Positions 5,314 through 5,723 of a stretch of 5,723 nucleotides of DNA are shown here, piece by piece. Under the pieces are notes generated by a model that saw only the letters and a program-made list of their open reading frames with translations, was not told the origin of the DNA and searched no databases. The stretch comes from Actinomycetes bacterium (GTDB taxonomy: Bacteria > Actinomycetota > Actinomycetes > Actinomycetales > Cellulomonadaceae), in assembly GCA_023462275.1 (NCBI GenBank), contig JAEWYD010000081.1, positions 1 to 5,723 on the forward strand. The letters run 5' to 3'. A program made the position numbers and the translations under genes. Each line of letters opens with the position of its first letter. Within the stretch, counting starts at the first letter, position 1.

Positions 5314-5723
5314 GCGTGCGCGTCGAGCGCCGGCCGGGCGCGGTCCGGGTCGTCGCGTCCGCCTACGTGCTGGAGGTCCGCGCGAACCCGCCGCGCGCCG
5401 TCCTGGCCGACCCCGACGGCCACATCTGGTCCCAGCTCAGCCTGCTGGCCTCGCTCGACCGCACCGACGTGCGCGACGAGAGCCACGGCGTCGGCGAGCC
5501 GGTGGTGACGGGGCCCGCCGCGGACGGCACGGTCGACGTGACGCTCGCCGCGCCGACGCCGGCGTGGGACGCCAAGGAGGTGCGGCTGCGCTGCGCGCCC
5601 GACGAGCTCGCCCTGACCGCGACCGTCCGCGGCGCCGGGACGCTCGCGACCGCGACCCTGCTCGGCGGGCGCGGCGCGCTGCCCTCGGGCGCGTGCGGCG
5701 AGCTGTGGTCGTCGGTGGAGTTC
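5310..5723 (+). CDS. Unrecognised protein, first 138 residues (3' end outside window)
   Basis: The reading frame is open from GTG at 5310 to the end of the window. The GTG shares bases with the GH1 stop (GTGA), and a G-rich stretch GGGGGG (5298-5303) lies upstream at a usable ribosome-binding distance, so translational coupling is likely. I do not recognise the family with confidence. The visible part looks beta-rich, with alternating hydrophobic strands such as VRVVASAYVLEVRA (13-26 or so) and DVTLAAPTPAWDAKEVRLRC, and then ALTATVRGAGTLATATLLGGRGA. This runs like the N-terminal beta-sandwich found before the barrel in some glycosidases (galactose-mutarotase-like domains). That reading, together with the GH1 neighbour, suggests a carbohydrate-active protein, but it is inference. 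No signal peptide or membrane segment is seen. Confidence 0.75.
   Translation, partial: MSVRVERRPGAVRVVASAYVLEVRANPPRAVLADPDGHIWSQLSLLASLDRTDVRDESHGVGEPVVTGPAADGTVDVTLAAPTPAWDAKEVRLRCAPDELALTATVRGAGTLATATLLGGRGALPSGACGELWSSVEF

Overview
The window is very GC-rich DNA with G/C-biased third codon positions, GTG as well as ATG starts, and two starts with no Shine-Dalgarno but a TANNNT box 7 bases upstream. This suggests a high-GC actinobacterium. A Cellulomonas-like member of the Micrococcales is my guess from gene content and style; it is not proven by the sequence.

Layout: (1) Bases 1-1564, minus strand, carry most of an ABC-F ATPase (Uup/EttA type). Its C-terminal end lies outside the window. 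(2) Bases 1565-1821 form a divergent intergenic region. It holds two facing candidate leaderless promoters and a cluster of short repeats: two exact 32-base direct copies 54 bases apart, one diverged inverted copy and shorter fragments. (3) Bases 1822-2637, plus strand, encode a TauE/SafE-family membrane protein whose stop codon lies inside a 16-base tandem duplication. (4) Bases 2638-2726 separate convergent genes and hold overlapping hairpins that may end transcription from both sides. (5) Bases 2727-3146, minus strand, encode a single-domain VOC (glyoxalase-fold) protein with an unusual His/Asp-rich N-terminus. (6) Bases 3147-3268 are a second divergent spacer with a small palindrome. (7) Bases 3269-5723, plus strand, form a tightly packed three-gene run: an AhpD-like/carboxymuconolactone decarboxylase-fold protein, a complete GH1 beta-glucosidase and the start of an unrecognised protein. 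The three genes are joined by ATGA and GTGA stop/start overlaps, so they are very likely one translationally coupled operon.

How the genes work together: the GH1 enzyme would release glucose, or another terminal beta-linked sugar, from short oligosaccharides in the cytoplasm. The downstream protein may be a carbohydrate-related partner. The AhpD-like first gene has no obvious role in sugar use. The ABC-F, TauE and VOC genes are separate transcription units with no evident functional link to the glucosidase. I see no tRNA, rRNA, CRISPR array, transposase or phage gene. Most of the window is ordinary chromosomal content; the most unexplained structure is the repeat cluster at 1624-1787.
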